A stretch of DNA of 64,000 bases from Armatimonadota bacterium (GTDB taxonomy: Bacteria > Armatimonadota > Zipacnadia > Zipacnadales > JABUFB01): the NCBI GenBank assembly GCA_013314775.1, contig JABUFB010000001.1:310001-374000 (forward strand), read 5' to 3'. Shown here piece after piece: positions 43,816 to 53,313 of the stretch. The notes under the pieces were generated by a model, which was not told where the DNA came from, did no database searches, and saw nothing but the letters and a program-made list of their open reading frames with translations. Each line of letters starts with the position of its first letter. Within the stretch, counting starts at the first letter, position 1. The position numbers were made by a program, and so were the translations under genes.

Positions 43816-43826
43816 TGTGCTATAAT
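43816..43826 (+). promoter_or_regulatory. Extended -10 promoter before uvrB
   Basis: TGTGCTATAAT with no convincing -35. The -10 is perfect and the TG element is one base upstream. It places uvrBC under separate control from the surface locus. Confidence 0.6.
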
Positions 43827-43926
43827 ATCCACCTTCATCCTACTACCTGCATCACAGAGTCTCGCGCTCCGCAGGGCGGCGTTGGACTGTCCGGGCGGCG
43901 AGCGATGCGGCATTTGGGGTCCTGGA

Positions 43927-45912
43927 GTGCCTGACTTCGTCGTCACATCCGAGTATGTACCCGCGGGCGATCAACCGCAGGCCATTGACAGCCTGTCGGA
44001 GGGCATCGCTGCGGGGGAGAAGTTCCAGGTCCTGCTGGGAATCACGGGTTCAGGCAAGACATTCACCATCGCCAACGTGATTGAAAGGGTCCAGCGGCCC
44101 ACCCTGGTAATTGCGCACAACAAGACGCTGGCCGGGCAACTGTGCGCCGAATTTCGCGACTTCTTCGGCAACAATGCGGTGGCATACTTCGTCAGCTACT
44201 ACGACTTCTACCAGCCCGAAGCCTACTTGCCCCAGACTGACACGTACATCGAGAAGGACTCCCGAATCAATGAGGAGATTGACCGGCTGCGCCACTTCGC
44301 CACACAGTCGGTCATGCAACGTCGGGACGTGGTGGTGGTCGCCAGCGTCTCGTGCATCTTCGGCCTGGGCTCGCCTGAGCAGTATGAGGAAGTCACCCTC
44401 TCTTTGGCACGCGGACAGGCGCTGAGCCGCGATGACATCCTGAAGCAACTGGTGAAGATGCAGTTCTCGCGGAACGACATCGCCCTGGATCGAGGCACGT
44501 TCCGCGTACGGGGCGATGTCATCGAGATTCACCCGGTGGACGCGGATATCGTGACCCGCGTGGAGCTTTTCGGCGACGAGATCGAACGCATCGTCACCCG
44601 AGATATCCTCACAGGTGAGCTTCTTGAGGAGAAAGACAAGACCATCGTCTTCCCGGCCACGCACTACGTGGCCAGCGCCGAGCGCACTGAAATGGCGATC
44701 GCGTCCATCCAGGCCGAACTGGAGGAGCGGCTCGAGTACTTCTACAGCCGGGGCCGGGTGCTGGAAGCGCAACGTCTGGAGCAGCGCACCCGGTATGACC
44801 TGGAGATGATCAAGGAAATCGGCTACTGCCAGGGCATCGAGAACTACTCACGCCATTTCGACGGACGCGCGCCGGGACAGGCTCCGTATACGCTGCTGGA
44901 TTACTTCCCCGATGACTACCTGATGGTCGTGGATGAGTCGCACCAGACGATACCGCAGATTCGTGCCATGCTCCACGGCGACCGGTCGCGCAAAGACAGC
45001 CTGGTAGACCACGGGTTTCGGCTTCCATCGGCCTACGATAACCGGCCACTCACTTTTGAGGAGTGGGAGGAAAGGACAAATCAGGTCATATTCGCCTCCG
45101 CAACACCGGGGCCGTACGAGCTATCGAAAGCGTCGCGAGTGGTGGAGCTGATCGTACGCCCGACCGGGCTTGTTGATCCACCCGTGGAAGTTCGCCCAAC
45201 GCACGGTCAGATCGACGATCTGGTGGCGGAGATCAAGAAACGTGTCAGCAAGAGACAGCGGGTTCTTGTGACCACGCTCACCATCCGGATGGCGGAGGAC
45301 CTCACGGACTACCTGCTGGAGCTGGGTATCCGTGCGCAGTACATGCATAGCCAGATTGACACCCTGGACAGGCACGAGATTCTGCGGTCGCTACGGCTTG
45401 GAGAGTGCGATGTTCTGGTGGGCATCAATCTCCTGCGCGAGGGCCTGGACCTGCCCGAGGTTTCCCTGGTGGCCATCATGGACGCGGACCGTGAAGGGTT
45501 CCTGCGCTCAGAGACAGCTCTGATCCAGACCATGGGCCGGGCTGCGCGGCATCTCGAGGGCCGGGTCATCATGTATGCTGACCAAGTCACCGAAGCGATG
45601 CAGGCGGCGATGGATGAGGCCGAGCGTCGCCGGGCGAAGCAGATCGCCTATAACGAGGAGCACGGAATCACGCCGCGTTCGGTGCAGAAGGCCATCCGCG
45701 ACACGATCCGTTCCGAAGAGGATGCACGCGAAGCTGCCCGGCGTCTCATCCCCGCTGCGGCGGCGGAGGAAGTGGGCGAGGAGGATCTGACCGAGATTAT
45801 CGCCGCGCTGGAGAGCGAGATGCAGGAGGCGGCCGCGAACCTGGAGTTCGAACGCGCTGCGCAACTGAGGGATGAGATCCGCGAACTGCGCGGTCTGCTG
45901 GAGGAGGATTAG
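43927..45912 (+). CDS. uvrB: Excinuclease ABC subunit B
   Basis: A 661-residue UvrB, of normal length. It scans damaged DNA after loading by UvrA2 and recruits UvrC. Walker A is [10 protein letters not shown] (about 38-47), the beta-hairpin region starts [20 protein letters not shown], the helicase motif II region is MVVDESHQT, and motif VI is in [14 protein letters not shown]-terminal UVR domain ([20 protein letters not shown]) binds UvrC. The GTG at 43927 was chosen because similarity begins there ([20 protein letters not shown]) and GGGG lies upstream. uvrC follows at once. Confidence 0.97.
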   Translation: MPDFVVTSEYVPAGDQPQAIDSLSEGIAAGEKFQVLLGITGSGKTFTIANVIERVQRPTLVIAHNKTLAGQLCAEFRDFFGNNAVAYFVSYYDFYQPEAYLPQTDTYIEKDSRINEEIDRLRHFATQSVMQRRDVVVVASVSCIFGLGSPEQYEEVTLSLARGQALSRDDILKQLVKMQFSRNDIALDRGTFRVRGDVIEIHPVDADIVTRVELFGDEIERIVTRDILTGELLEEKDKTIVFPATHYVASAERTEMAIASIQAELEERLEYFYSRGRVLEAQRLEQRTRYDLEMIKEIGYCQGIENYSRHFDGRAPGQAPYTLLDYFPDDYLMVVDESHQTIPQIRAMLHGDRSRKDSLVDHGFRLPSAYDNRPLTFEEWEERTNQVIFASATPGPYELSKASRVVELIVRPTGLVDPPVEVRPTHGQIDDLVAEIKKRVSKRQRVLVTTLTIRMAEDLTDYLLELGIRAQYMHSQIDTLDRHEILRSLRLGECDVLVGINLLREGLDLPEVSLVAIMDADREGFLRSETALIQTMGRAARHLEGRVIMYADQVTEAMQAAMDEAERRRAKQIAYNEEHGITPRSVQKAIRDTIRSEEDAREAARRLIPAAAAEEVGEEDLTEIIAALESEMQEAAANLEFERAAQLRDEIRELRGLLEED

Positions 45913-45914
45913 CC

Positions 45915-47924
45915 CTGGCGCTCCCGCCGAAGGTCGAGGAGAAGCTGAAGAGCGTGCCGGACCTGCCCGGCGCGTACACCATGCGCGACGCCGAGGGCAA
46001 TGTGCTCTATGTGGGCAAGGCACGCAGCCTGCGCAAGCGTCTGCGGCAGCACTTCCGGGAAAACGCGACTCCGTACGGCTGGTCGCAGCAACTGTACCCC
46101 CGCGTGGACGATATTGATTACACGGTCACGGCGTCCGAGGTGGAAGCCTTCATCCTCGAAGCCAATCTCATCAAGGAACACAAGCCGCGCTACAACATCC
46201 GCCTCGCGGACGACAAGAGCTACCCTTATCTGAAGCTGACCGACGAGGTCTACCCGCGGCTCATGATTCTGCGCGACCTGCCCGCTAATGCACGGGTCCG
46301 TGTGCCCGGTCGTGCGGGAGCAAGGCGTTTCCACGACCCCCATCGCCACGAGGTCCACGGCACCGGGTCCGGGCGCATCTTCGGTCCGTACCCCGACACG
46401 TCCGCGATGCGCCGCATCATGCAAATGGTGCCAAAGCTGTTCGGCTTGCGCGATTGCCGTCGCAATCTGGACGGCACGCCCAACGGCAAGCCCTGCCTGA
46501 ATCTGCACATAGGCCGGTGCGTGGGCCCATGCCGCGGCGAAGAGTTCGTCCCCCGCGAGCAGTACGGCGCCATCGTTGAGCAGACCGTGCGCTTTCTGGA
46601 GGGCAAGTCCGCGGAAATCGTGCGCGACCTGGAGGCCCAGATGCGCGACGCGTCGGCGAATCTGGATTTCGAACGCGCAGCCATTCTGCGTGATCGGATC
46701 AGAGCCGTGGGCCGGGTCACACAAGATCAGCTCATGGTCGCAAACGAGAACCGCGACCAGGACGTCATCGGCGCAGCGATGCAGGAGGACAGTGCGCTGG
46801 TGGCCCTCCTGCAGGTGCGTGCCGGGCGCCTCGTGAAGCAGGATCAGTATCCCTTCGCTCACGCGAAGGACCGCAGCCTGTCCGATGTGGTTGAAGCCTT
46901 TCTCACCCAGCACTACGCCCGGGCGGCGTACATTCCCCCGGAGATATTGGTCTGCGCAGATATAGAGGACGAAGAGGAATGGTCCGCGCTACTCAGCGAG
47001 GCCCGCGGCTCAAAGGTGCGCGTCTACCGGCCCCAGCGCGGTGAGAAGCGGCGGCTGATGGAGTTGGCGGTGAAGAACGCGGAGGTCGGCCTGCGGGCGC
47101 ACCTGCAGAGTCGCGAGGCGCGCAGGCAGGCATCGGAAGCGGCGCTCAATGACCTCGCTGCAGCCCTCGGCCTTCCTGAACCGCCCGCGCGGATTGAGTG
47201 CTTCGACATTTCCACCACACAGGGGCGTCATTCCACAGGCTCCCAGGTGGTCTTCACCGATGGTCTTCCCGACAAGCGCGGTTACCGTCATTACCGCATG
47301 ACCCAGACCGAAGGCAAGCCTGACGACTACGCGATGATGGCGGAGATGCTCGCGCGACGGCTGAGCCGAGGACTGCAAGAGGATCCGCACTTCCTGCCGA
47401 TGCCCGACCTCATTCTCGTGGATGGAGGCAAAGGACAACTCAGCACGGCGCTGGAGGTGCTTCGGAAGGCCGGCGTCGAGCACATTCCGGTAGCCGGGCT
47501 TGCGAAGCAGGAAGAAGAAGTGTTCGTTCCCGGCCGCTCCTTCCCCGTGGACATGCGCGATCACCCGCAGGGACATCTGCTGCTGCAGCGCATCCGTGAT
47601 GAGGCGCACCGTTTCGCCATCACCCACCACCGGGGCCTGCGCGATGCCCAGATCACCCGCTCGGCACTGGAGCAAATCCCGGGGATTGGCCCGGAGCGCC
47701 GCAAGGCGCTACTGCAAGCCTTTGCATCGGTTCAGGAGATCGCACACGCATCCGTGGAGCAACTGGCGGCCGTGAAGGGCATGGACCACCGAGCGGCGCA
47801 GGCAGTGCTGGACGCACTGACGGCAGGGCCGGAGCTCATGGCTGAGCGGGAGGAGGAAGAGGAGTACGAGGGGCCCGAGACCGGCGACATCGAGGAAGAA
47901 CAACAGAATGGGGAGCCTACCTGA
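45915..47924 (+). CDS. uvrC: Excinuclease ABC subunit C, probable CTG start
   Basis: About 669 residues. UvrC makes the two incisions around damage held by UvrB. Domains: GIY-YIG nuclease at the N-terminus (PGAYTMRDAEGNVLYVGKAR), a Cys-containing linker, UVR domain (LEAQMRDASANLDFERAAIL), RNase H-like nuclease (RIECFDISTTQGRHSTGSQV, then DLILVDGGKGQL) and a tandem HhH end (LEQIPGIGPERRKALLQAF). An acidic tail follows. Conserved residues (KVEEKLKSVP) lie in frame before the GTG at 45954, and GGAGG is 8 bases before CTG 45915, so CTG is taken as start; 45954 is the conventional alternative. It starts 2 bases after the uvrB stop. Confidence 0.92.
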   Translation: MALPPKVEEKLKSVPDLPGAYTMRDAEGNVLYVGKARSLRKRLRQHFRENATPYGWSQQLYPRVDDIDYTVTASEVEAFILEANLIKEHKPRYNIRLADDKSYPYLKLTDEVYPRLMILRDLPANARVRVPGRAGARRFHDPHRHEVHGTGSGRIFGPYPDTSAMRRIMQMVPKLFGLRDCRRNLDGTPNGKPCLNLHIGRCVGPCRGEEFVPREQYGAIVEQTVRFLEGKSAEIVRDLEAQMRDASANLDFERAAILRDRIRAVGRVTQDQLMVANENRDQDVIGAAMQEDSALVALLQVRAGRLVKQDQYPFAHAKDRSLSDVVEAFLTQHYARAAYIPPEILVCADIEDEEEWSALLSEARGSKVRVYRPQRGEKRRLMELAVKNAEVGLRAHLQSREARRQASEAALNDLAAALGLPEPPARIECFDISTTQGRHSTGSQVVFTDGLPDKRGYRHYRMTQTEGKPDDYAMMAEMLARRLSRGLQEDPHFLPMPDLILVDGGKGQLSTALEVLRKAGVEHIPVAGLAKQEEEVFVPGRSFPVDMRDHPQGHLLLQRIRDEAHRFAITHHRGLRDAQITRSALEQIPGIGPERRKALLQAFASVQEIAHASVEQLAAVKGMDHRAAQAVLDALTAGPELMAEREEEEEYEGPETGDIEEEQQNGEPT

Positions 47925-47935
47925 GCAGGCTCCCC
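47910..47935. terminator. Hairpin between convergent uvrC and aconitase
   Basis: A 9-bp stem (47910-47918 with 47927-47935) with the uvrC stop codon in its 8-base loop. T-runs are weak on both sides, slightly better on the minus strand. Confidence 0.55.
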
Positions 47936-47960
47936 GCTGATGAACGGGCTGTTGGGTTCG

Positions 47961-49889
47961 CTACCCGCCGGCTGCGCGGGACTTCACGTAGGTCAGCATC
48001 CCGCCAGCCCTGAGGACCTCGATCTCGCGCGAGGTCAGTTCCACTCTCGCTGTGAACTCTGCGCCGGTCGCGAGGTTCCGGCCCTGCACGGTTCCGCTGC
48101 TCAGGCCGGTCACCACGCCGCTCAACTCGATTTCATCCCCCTCGCTGAGCGCTCCGTAAGTCTCTTCGTCAATGACCATCGGTACGATGCCGAAGTTCAC
48201 GAGATTGGCTTTGTGGATACGGGCGAATGATCGGGCCAGGACCGCCCTCACGCCGAGGTACATGGGTACGAGCGCGGCGTGCTCACGGCTGGAGCCCTGG
48301 CCGTAATTGTCGCCGCCGAGGATCACGCCGGCGCCGGCCTCACGGGCCTTCTCGGCGAAATCCGGCGCGACGTTGGCGAAGGCGAACTCGGCCATCTTCG
48401 GAATATTGCTCCGGTAAGGCAGCACCTTGGCACCCGCGGGGGCGATGTCGTCGGTGGTCACGTTATCGCCCAGGCGCAGGAGCACCTTGCATCGGATGGT
48501 GTCTTCGATCGGCCCGCGCGGGTCAACGAACTGGATGTTGGGGCCCCGGATGACCTCGACGTCGGAGCCATCATCGGGCGGCGCGACGATCATGCGATCG
48601 TCGATATCGAAGCGTTCCGGAACGCTGACCACCGGGGCATCGCCAAGCTCGCGCGGGTCGGTGATCTTCCCAGTCAGCGCCGCTGCCACGCAGGTCTCGG
48701 GGCTGGCCAGGAATACCTGCGCGCTGAGGGTTCCACTGCGTCCCTCGAAATTGCGGTTGAAGCTCCGTACCGAGACGCTATCTGTCATCGGCGACAAGCC
48801 CATTCCGATACACGGGCCGCAGGCGCTCTCCAGGATCCGCGCTCCCGCACCAATAATGTCTGCCAATGCGCCATTGCGTGCCATCATCTCCAGCACCTGC
48901 CGCGAGCCCGGGGAGATGGCCAGGCTGACCTCGGGCGGCAGTGTCTTTCCGCGCAGGGCGGCCGCGACGGTGAGCATGTCGCGCAGGGACGAGTTGGTGC
49001 AGCTTCCGATGCAGACCTGATCCACCGGGGTCCCGGCGACTTCGCGCACCGCAACCACATTGTCCGGACTGTGCGGCCGGGCGATCATGGGCTCCAGCGC
49101 GGAGAGATCGATCTCGACGATCTCATCGTACTCAGCGTCCGCATCGGCAACGAACTCCTCCCACGCGTCCCCGCGTTCCTGGGCAATGAGGAAGTCGCGG
49201 GTGAGCTCGTCGCTCGGGAATACGGAAGAGGTGGCGCCCAGTTCGGCGCCCATGTTGGTGATGGTAGCGCGTTCGGGAACGCTCAGAGTCCCGACGCCTG
49301 GGCCACCGTACTCGAATATCCGCCCCACGCCACCTTTGACCGAAAGACGCCGCAGCAGTTCGAGGATCACGTCCTTCGCGGAGACCCACGGGCTGAGAGC
49401 ACCGTTGAGCTCCACCCGCACGACCTTCGGGCATGTAAGCGAGAAGGGTTCGCCAGCCATCGCGCAGGCCACATCCAGCCCGCCTGCGCCGATGCCGATC
49501 ATGCCGATGCCGCCAGCGGTGGGAGTGTGGCTGTCGCTGCCCAACAGCGTTTTCCCGGGCACGCCGAAACGCTCCAGGTGCACCTGGTGGCAGATGCCAT
49601 TTCCGGGACGCGAGAAGTAGACGCCGTGCTTTGCGGCAACGGTGCGCAGGTACAGGTGGTCGTCCGCATTCTCGAACCCGGTCTGAAGCATATTGTGGTC
49701 GACGTAGCTGACCGAAAGCTCGGTCTTGACCCGCGGCACACCCATGGCCTCAAACTGCAGATAGGCCATGGTGCCGGTGGCATCCTGGGTGAGGGTCTGG
49801 GCGATGCGGATGCTGATTTCGGCGCCGGGAGTCAACTCCCCGGAGACCAGGTGGCGACTCAGGATCTTCTCGACAACGGTGCCCTTCAC
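47961..49889 (-). CDS. Aconitate hydratase, short (about 640-residue) type
   Basis: A 642-residue aconitase-family enzyme that would interconvert citrate and isocitrate in the TCA cycle. LGSDSHTPTAGGIGMIGIGA is the classic aconitase motif, and the three iron-sulphur cysteines are supplied by IGSCTNSSLRDM and ESACGPCIGMG. The C-terminal swivel domain contains NYGQGSSREHAALVP. The length and order (catalytic then swivel in one chain) fit the short bacterial type often called putative or Aquifex-type aconitase; a homoaconitase or isopropylmalate isomerase is less likely because the large and small subunits are fused. The GTG at 49889 has GGGAGGT 6 bases upstream. Confidence 0.88.
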   Translation of the reverse strand: MKGTVVEKILSRHLVSGELTPGAEISIRIAQTLTQDATGTMAYLQFEAMGVPRVKTELSVSYVDHNMLQTGFENADDHLYLRTVAAKHGVYFSRPGNGICHQVHLERFGVPGKTLLGSDSHTPTAGGIGMIGIGAGGLDVACAMAGEPFSLTCPKVVRVELNGALSPWVSAKDVILELLRRLSVKGGVGRIFEYGGPGVGTLSVPERATITNMGAELGATSSVFPSDELTRDFLIAQERGDAWEEFVADADAEYDEIVEIDLSALEPMIARPHSPDNVVAVREVAGTPVDQVCIGSCTNSSLRDMLTVAAALRGKTLPPEVSLAISPGSRQVLEMMARNGALADIIGAGARILESACGPCIGMGLSPMTDSVSVRSFNRNFEGRSGTLSAQVFLASPETCVAAALTGKITDPRELGDAPVVSVPERFDIDDRMIVAPPDDGSDVEVIRGPNIQFVDPRGPIEDTIRCKVLLRLGDNVTTDDIAPAGAKVLPYRSNIPKMAEFAFANVAPDFAEKAREAGAGVILGGDNYGQGSSREHAALVPMYLGVRAVLARSFARIHKANLVNFGIVPMVIDEETYGALSEGDEIELSGVVTGLSSGTVQGRNLATGAEFTARVELTSREIEVLRAGGMLTYVKSRAAGG

Positions 49890-50015
49890 GGTGAGACCTC
49901 CCTCAAGAACAGCAACTGCCCGGACCTTTCCGGGCGGGACCTAATCTTACACAATGGCCTGCACGTGAGGCAAGGTGGCCGTCAGCGATCACAAGAGCCC
50001 GGGTGTGCTTCGCTC

Positions 50016-50044
50016 TTGCCGCCGGGCCGCGGACAGTCTACACT
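50016..50044 (+). promoter_or_regulatory. Possible promoter for the ABC-F gene
   Basis: TTGCCG (50016-50021), 17-base spacer, TACACT (50039-50044), four of six matches each. The start codon is about 90 bases downstream. Confidence 0.4.
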
Positions 50045-50135
50045 ACAATTCGGCCATGCGTTCCGGGTCCCGACCCCGCCGCCCTGGCATGCCGCACCCA
50101 ATTACCGCGCCTCGCACTTCGGGTTATCCACCACC

Positions 50136-52076
50136 ATGCCGCTCATCAGCGTCCACAATCTGACCAAGTACTATGGCACCGATCTTATCCTGGACGGTGT
50201 CTCGCTGAGTATTGACAACCGGGATCGCGTCGGGCTCATCGGCGCGAACGGGAGCGGCAAGACCACGTTGTGCCGAATTCTGGTGGGACTGGAGTCCTAT
50301 GAGGACAATGCCCAGATTCACAAGGCCAGGGGCATGACGGTGGGCTATCTTTCGCAGGACGTTGATTTCGGCGGTGCCATCACGCCGTGGGAAGTGGTCA
50401 TGGCAGTGTACGGCGAGATGCGCCGGCGTGAGGAGGAGATCCGCAGGCTCGAAGAGGCGATGTCCGCGGAGACGGACAGCAACCAGCTTGCGGAGTTGCT
50501 GGAAGAACACGAGCGCCTTACCGCGCACCACATCGCCGCCGGCGGGTACGAGTATGAGCGCCGCGCGGCCAGTGTCCTCACTGGCCTCGGAGTGCCGGAA
50601 GCTGATTTCCACCGAGACATCTATAGTTTCAGCGGCGGTGAGCAGCGCCGGGTTGCGCTGGCCCAGTTGCTGCTCAAGGAACCGGACCTGGTGCTCCTGG
50701 ACGAACCCACGAACCACCTGGACATTCAGGGCATCGAGTGGCTGGAGGGGTATCTCAAGAGCTATCCCGGGGCTGTGGTCTGCATCTCCCACGACCGACG
50801 TTTCCTGGATTCGGTGGCGCGGCGTATCCTGGAACTGGAAGCCTGCGACCTGACGGAGTACCGGGGCGGCTACTCGGACTACCTGCATCAGAAGGAAGAG
50901 CGCCTGCTCACGTACAGCCGCCAGTATGAGCGACAGCAGCAGGAGCTGAAAAAGCAGATGGCCTTCATCCGCTGGGCGCTGGGGACCCAGCAGGAGAAGA
51001 AAGTGCGCGCGGCCAAGAGCCGATTGAAGCTGCTGTCGAAGATGGAGTATCTCGATCCCCCGCCGGCACAGGCGCGGCAGATGAATCTGCGATTTGAGCC
51101 GAAAATGCGGGGCGGCGAGGAAATCCTGGAGCTCACCCGCGTGGGCATGAGTTTCGGCGAGCGCAGGCTGTTCTCCGACATCAACCTGTTCGTACGGCGC
51201 GGCGAACGGGTGGGAATTGTTGGTCCGAACGGGTGCGGCAAGACAACGTTGCTGCAGATCATGCTGGGCAGACTGCAACCCACCGAGGGCAGAGCACGAC
51301 TGGGAAAGAGCGTGGAGATCGGCTATCACCGCCAGGATGAATTCGGCCTGACGCCGGACCACACCGTCTTCCAGGAGTTCCGCCAGATCCTGCCCACCGC
51401 TGACCAGGGCGAGATCCGCAGCCTTCTGGCGCGCTTCCTGTTCGTCGAAGATGACGTGTTCAAACGGGTCGGGGACCTGTCCGGCGGCGAGCAGAGCCGC
51501 CTGTCGCTTGCCAAGCTGATCCTTATGCAGCCCACGGTGCTTGTTCTCGACGAGCCCACCAACCACTTGGACATCGACTCGCGCAATGCCCTGGAACACG
51601 CGCTCAGAGACTACCGGGGCACAGTGATTGTGGTCTCTCACGACCGCTACTTCCTGGACAATGTGGTCAACCGCGTGTTGGTGATGGGTGGCGGCACGGC
51701 CGTGGTTCACCAAGGCAATTACGCATCATACGTTGCCAAGCGCGAGGCGATCCAGCAGGAGCGGGAAGCCCAGCGGCGCGAGCGCGAGGAACAGGAACGC
51801 CGCGACCGACAGCGCCAGGAGCGACTCGCGCGGCAGAACCGCAAGGACAAGCGAGCGCAATCCGGACAGGAGCAGCTGCCCACAGCGGAAGAGCTGGAGG
51901 AGCGCGCGGCGTACCTGGAGAAGCAGCTTGAGAAGGTGCACCGGATTCTCGGCGACCCGGCCACCTATGACCAGCCGGTGCGCGCCCAGGCGCTGAATGC
52001 CGAGCATGAAAAGCTCAGCGCAGAGTTGCAGACCGTGTATGAACTCTGGGAGCGGGTGGCGGCGGAGGAAGACTAG
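50136..52076 (+). CDS. ABC-F family ATPase (ribosome-associated)
   Basis: A 646-residue soluble protein with two ABC nucleotide-binding domains and no membrane segment. Walker A motifs are GANGSGKTT (36-44) and GPNGCGKTT; signatures are FSGGEQRRVALAQLLL and LSGGEQSRLSLAKLI; both Walker B regions read LDEPTNHLD. Between them a charged linker (YERQQQELKKQMAFIRWALG) fits the ABC-F P-site interaction motif. A long Arg/Glu coiled coil and a C-terminal helix pair end the protein, as in Uup and ABCF3-like members. Family members act on the ribosome in translation or antibiotic protection. The open frame extends 1.8 kb upstream, antisense to aconitase, but the ATG at 50136 begins the family similarity. 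Confidence 0.9.
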   Translation: MPLISVHNLTKYYGTDLILDGVSLSIDNRDRVGLIGANGSGKTTLCRILVGLESYEDNAQIHKARGMTVGYLSQDVDFGGAITPWEVVMAVYGEMRRREEEIRRLEEAMSAETDSNQLAELLEEHERLTAHHIAAGGYEYERRAASVLTGLGVPEADFHRDIYSFSGGEQRRVALAQLLLKEPDLVLLDEPTNHLDIQGIEWLEGYLKSYPGAVVCISHDRRFLDSVARRILELEACDLTEYRGGYSDYLHQKEERLLTYSRQYERQQQELKKQMAFIRWALGTQQEKKVRAAKSRLKLLSKMEYLDPPPAQARQMNLRFEPKMRGGEEILELTRVGMSFGERRLFSDINLFVRRGERVGIVGPNGCGKTTLLQIMLGRLQPTEGRARLGKSVEIGYHRQDEFGLTPDHTVFQEFRQILPTADQGEIRSLLARFLFVEDDVFKRVGDLSGGEQSRLSLAKLILMQPTVLVLDEPTNHLDIDSRNALEHALRDYRGTVIVVSHDRYFLDNVVNRVLVMGGGTAVVHQGNYASYVAKREAIQQEREAQRREREEQERRDRQRQERLARQNRKDKRAQSGQEQLPTAEELEERAAYLEKQLEKVHRILGDPATYDQPVRAQALNAEHEKLSAELQTVYELWERVAAEED

Positions 52077-52162
52077 ATGTGCCCGAGAGCTCTCGATCCG
52101 GTGTTCCACATGCCACGACCGCAGCGCGGAAGCAAACCCCGGCAGTGACTGAGGAGATGCCC

Positions 52163-53251
52163 ATGTTCGGCGGCTTCTATGAAGGCAAGAACGTGCTGGT
52201 CACCGGACTGACTGGTGCGAAGGGAACCTGGGTTGGCTGGTACCTGCTGCAGGCCGGAGCCGCGAAGATCATCGGCGTGGACAACGCGCGTAGCCCTGAG
52301 GGCTCTTGTTTCTCGCGCTGCGGGCTGGCCCAGGACCCGCGCGTCGTCCTGCATACTGAAGACGTGCGCATGGCGGATCACCTCACGGAAATCGCCGAAA
52401 AGGAGCAGGCGGACGCCGCCCTGCACCTGGCCGCGATGGCCATCGTTGGAGAGTGCCAACGCAGCCCGTTGGAGACGTACTCGGTCAATGCAATCGGCAC
52501 CGCATCGTTCATGGAAACCGTCTGGCGCACGGGGATTGAACGCGCGGTTGTCATCACCACAGACAAGGTGTACCGGGACAAGGGCGGCGAGCCCTGGGTG
52601 GAGGACGACGCGCTGGTGGCGAGTGGCCCGTATGCGGTATCCAAGGCTTGCGCAGACCTCATTGCTCGTGACTATTACCAGATGTACCTGAAGCCCGCGG
52701 GCAAGCGGTTCGCCATTGCCCGCGCGGGGAACGTGCTGGTGCCGGGCGACCGCCATAAGGGACGGATTTTCGTGGACATCGCCGACGCCCTGGCGGCAGG
52801 CGAGCCGCCGGTCATCATGAACCCCGCGTTCACCCGACCCTACACTTTCGTGGGGGATACGGTGAGTGGATACCTGTGGCTTCTCTCCCAGTCTGACCGG
52901 CCGGATGTTGATGGCGAGGCCTTCAACTTTGGCCCAATCGAAGAGCGCGGGGTGCCCAACGCGGATCTTGCGACAAAGATGTGCGAACTGTGGGGCTCGG
53001 GCATCACCTGGAAACGCGGAACCCCGCGGGACGAGCCTTTCGCGCACCAGAGCCTGGACTGCACGAAGGCCAGGGAACGCCTGCACTGGCAGGCGGCATA
53101 CACGCTTGACCAAGGGCTCGCGGAGCTGGTCACCTTCGAGAAAGCGCTGGCCGCAGGCGCCGCCCCGCACGAGTTGCGGGCACTTGCCCTGCGGATCGTC
53201 GGGGACCACGCAAGAGCCGCCGCCAGGCAGGGGATCGCCTGGGCGGCCTGA
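52163..53251 (+). CDS. NAD-dependent epimerase/dehydratase (CDP-glucose 4,6-dehydratase-like)
   Basis: A 362-residue extended short-chain dehydrogenase. The cofactor loop is VLVTGLTGAKGTWVGWYLLQ, close to the VTG-x-TG-x-KG loop of CDP-glucose 4,6-dehydratases, and the catalytic Tyr-Lys pair is in GPYAVSKACADL. LHLAAMAIVGECQRSPLETY is the core strand region. It would make a modified nucleotide sugar for the surface glycans assembled by the glycosyltransferases. ATG 52163 has GAGGAG 6 bases upstream. It follows the ABC-F gene on the same strand after 86 bases. Confidence 0.8.
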   Translation: MFGGFYEGKNVLVTGLTGAKGTWVGWYLLQAGAAKIIGVDNARSPEGSCFSRCGLAQDPRVVLHTEDVRMADHLTEIAEKEQADAALHLAAMAIVGECQRSPLETYSVNAIGTASFMETVWRTGIERAVVITTDKVYRDKGGEPWVEDDALVASGPYAVSKACADLIARDYYQMYLKPAGKRFAIARAGNVLVPGDRHKGRIFVDIADALAAGEPPVIMNPAFTRPYTFVGDTVSGYLWLLSQSDRPDVDGEAFNFGPIEERGVPNADLATKMCELWGSGITWKRGTPRDEPFAHQSLDCTKARERLHWQAAYTLDQGLAELVTFEKALAAGAAPHELRALALRIVGDHARAAARQGIAWAA

Positions 53252-53313
53252 TCCGATCGCACCGCCCTGGGTTCGCTTCGGGAGTTCACTGCCTCACCCA
53301 TGGAGGTCCGCTC

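Noticed and set aside
48279-50135. 1.8 kb open frame upstream of and in frame with the ABC-F gene
   Set aside because: It is antisense to the aconitase gene, which has clear motifs. Long antisense frames are common in GC-rich DNA. ABC-F similarity and length begin at 50136.
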